A stretch of DNA of 61,520 nucleotides from Campylobacter portucalensis (lineage in GTDB: Bacteria > Campylobacterota > Campylobacteria > Campylobacterales > Campylobacteraceae): the NCBI RefSeq assembly GCF_009690845.1, contig NZ_VWSJ01000015.1, positions 1-61,520 of the forward strand. Reading direction: 5' to 3'. The translations under genes and the position numbers were made by a program. Numbering within the stretch: the stretch's first letter is position 1; the number at the start of each line of letters is the position of its first letter. Of this stretch, positions 61,233 to 61,520 are shown one piece after another. The notes under the pieces are model-generated. The model was not told the DNA's origin. It saw only the letters and a list, made by a program, of their open reading frames with translations, and did no database searches.

Positions 61233-61520
61233 ATGATGACAAAACTTTCTACCCTAATAGTCGGGGGGGGGGCGTAACGCTCGTTTAGAAAAACCCAACT
61301 CTTCTAAGACAAACTCTCGTTTAAAGCAACTAGTTGCTTTTTTAACCCTTTCCTTATTTCCTAATCTTTTGTTCGCTGCTGGTGGCACTGGTTTAACTAA
61401 GGTTGATAATTTTTTCTCAACTGTTAACGGATGGCTTACCGGTGGAGGCACACTTGTTTTAGCTATTGCACTTTCAGTAGCTGGTTATAAAGTTATGTGG
61501 GGTAAGCAACTGAAACATAA
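61233..61520 (+). CDS. VirB2/TrbC-type conjugative pilin, phase OFF, partial
   Basis: An ATG at 61233 follows a strong AAAGGAG site. After ten codons a run of 10 G shifts the frame and a TAA at 61275-61277 ends translation. With 9 or 12 G the frame continues to the window end: a basic segment, a hydrophobic signal core (LVAFLTLSLFPNLLFA) with cleavage near Ala, then a short mature part (GGTGLTKVDNFF, a Gly-rich turn, and LVLAIALSVAGYKVMWG) matching TrbC/VirB2 major pilins with two membrane helices. Such pilins form the T4SS pilus and mating channel. The 3' end is cut off by the window. A single-base error in the tract would be the alternative to phase variation. Confidence 0.78.
61263..61272 (+). 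repeat. Poly-G tract (G10), contingency switch of the pilin
   Basis: Ten consecutive G in the leader of the pilin gene. A count divisible by three joins the ATG to the pilin; 10 gives a stop at 61275 and 11 gives a stop within about 20 bases. The encoded glycines fall in the part of the leader before the hydrophobic core. Confidence 0.8.

Larger units (their letters stand above)
58588..61520 (+). mobile_element. Left end of an integrative (conjugative) element
   Basis: tRNA-proximal integrase, toxin-antitoxin pair and a VirB2/TrbC-type pilin gene in one direction indicate a genomic island with a type IV secretion system, that is an ICE or a relative. Only the left 2.9 kb is visible; no relaxase, coupling protein or right border is in the window. 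Confidence 0.7.

Noticed and set aside
61254-61451. Minus-strand open frame across the pilin gene
   Set aside because: No ribosome site or recognisable product; the plus strand has both and a clear pilin pattern.

Overview
The window is AT-rich chromosomal DNA from an epsilonproteobacterium, most likely a Campylobacter that is not C. jejuni. The evidence is gene content, TTG and GTG starts with AAGGA-type ribosome binding sites, promoters that usually show only a TATAAT -10 box, and two gene blocks whose order matches what I recall of C. jejuni: mnmC-amiA-nitronate monooxygenase-tyrS-spoT-rpoZ-pyrH-envC-ftsX-ftsE-trmB-flpA-rluD / rodA, and murC-mutS2-lysE-dapE plus ileS-gatA-guaB-xseB-nitrilase-thiF / cinA. 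The species cannot be fixed by eye.

Layout. 1-1048 is the 5' part of a secreted Ser/Gly-rich coiled-coil protein on the minus strand, with a 13-base A tract inside its promoter. 1252-16073 is a long minus-strand run covering tRNA modification, FtsEX/EnvC/amidase septal wall cleavage, stringent response, FlpA adhesin and a pseudouridine synthase. 16119-25671 holds rodA, three small genes, uvrB, pyk, a methyltransferase, mqo and pycB. 26211-36805 is a giant trimeric autotransporter adhesin of about 3,530 residues whose extended signal peptide is interrupted by an 11-G tract, so it is out of frame (OFF) here. 37238-47331 is one compact minus-strand cluster from murC to a NosL-like/ABC-transporter/membrane-protein group. 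47499-48680 is a pentahaem cytochrome c. 48827-57236 is a second housekeeping run (thiF, nitrilase, xseB, metX, guaB, gatA, a 34-residue membrane protein, ileS), followed by a cinA-like gene.

From tRNA-Met (58511-58587) to the end of the window lies the left part of an integrative element: a tyrosine recombinase, a DinJ/YoeB-type toxin-antitoxin pair with a consensus sigma70 promoter, and the start of a VirB2/TrbC-type conjugative pilin gene. That pilin gene carries a 10-G tract in its leader and is also out of frame (OFF) here.

The most unusual theme is three homopolymer switches in front of three surface or contact proteins: A13 in a promoter spacer, G11 in an autotransporter leader and G10 in a pilin leader. 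Both G tracts lie upstream of the hydrophobic part of the signal peptide, so whole-codon length changes would fall in a segment that is cleaved off. A phase-variable conjugative pilin would make DNA transfer itself a switchable trait; I am not aware of a description of this, and it needs to be checked with reads.
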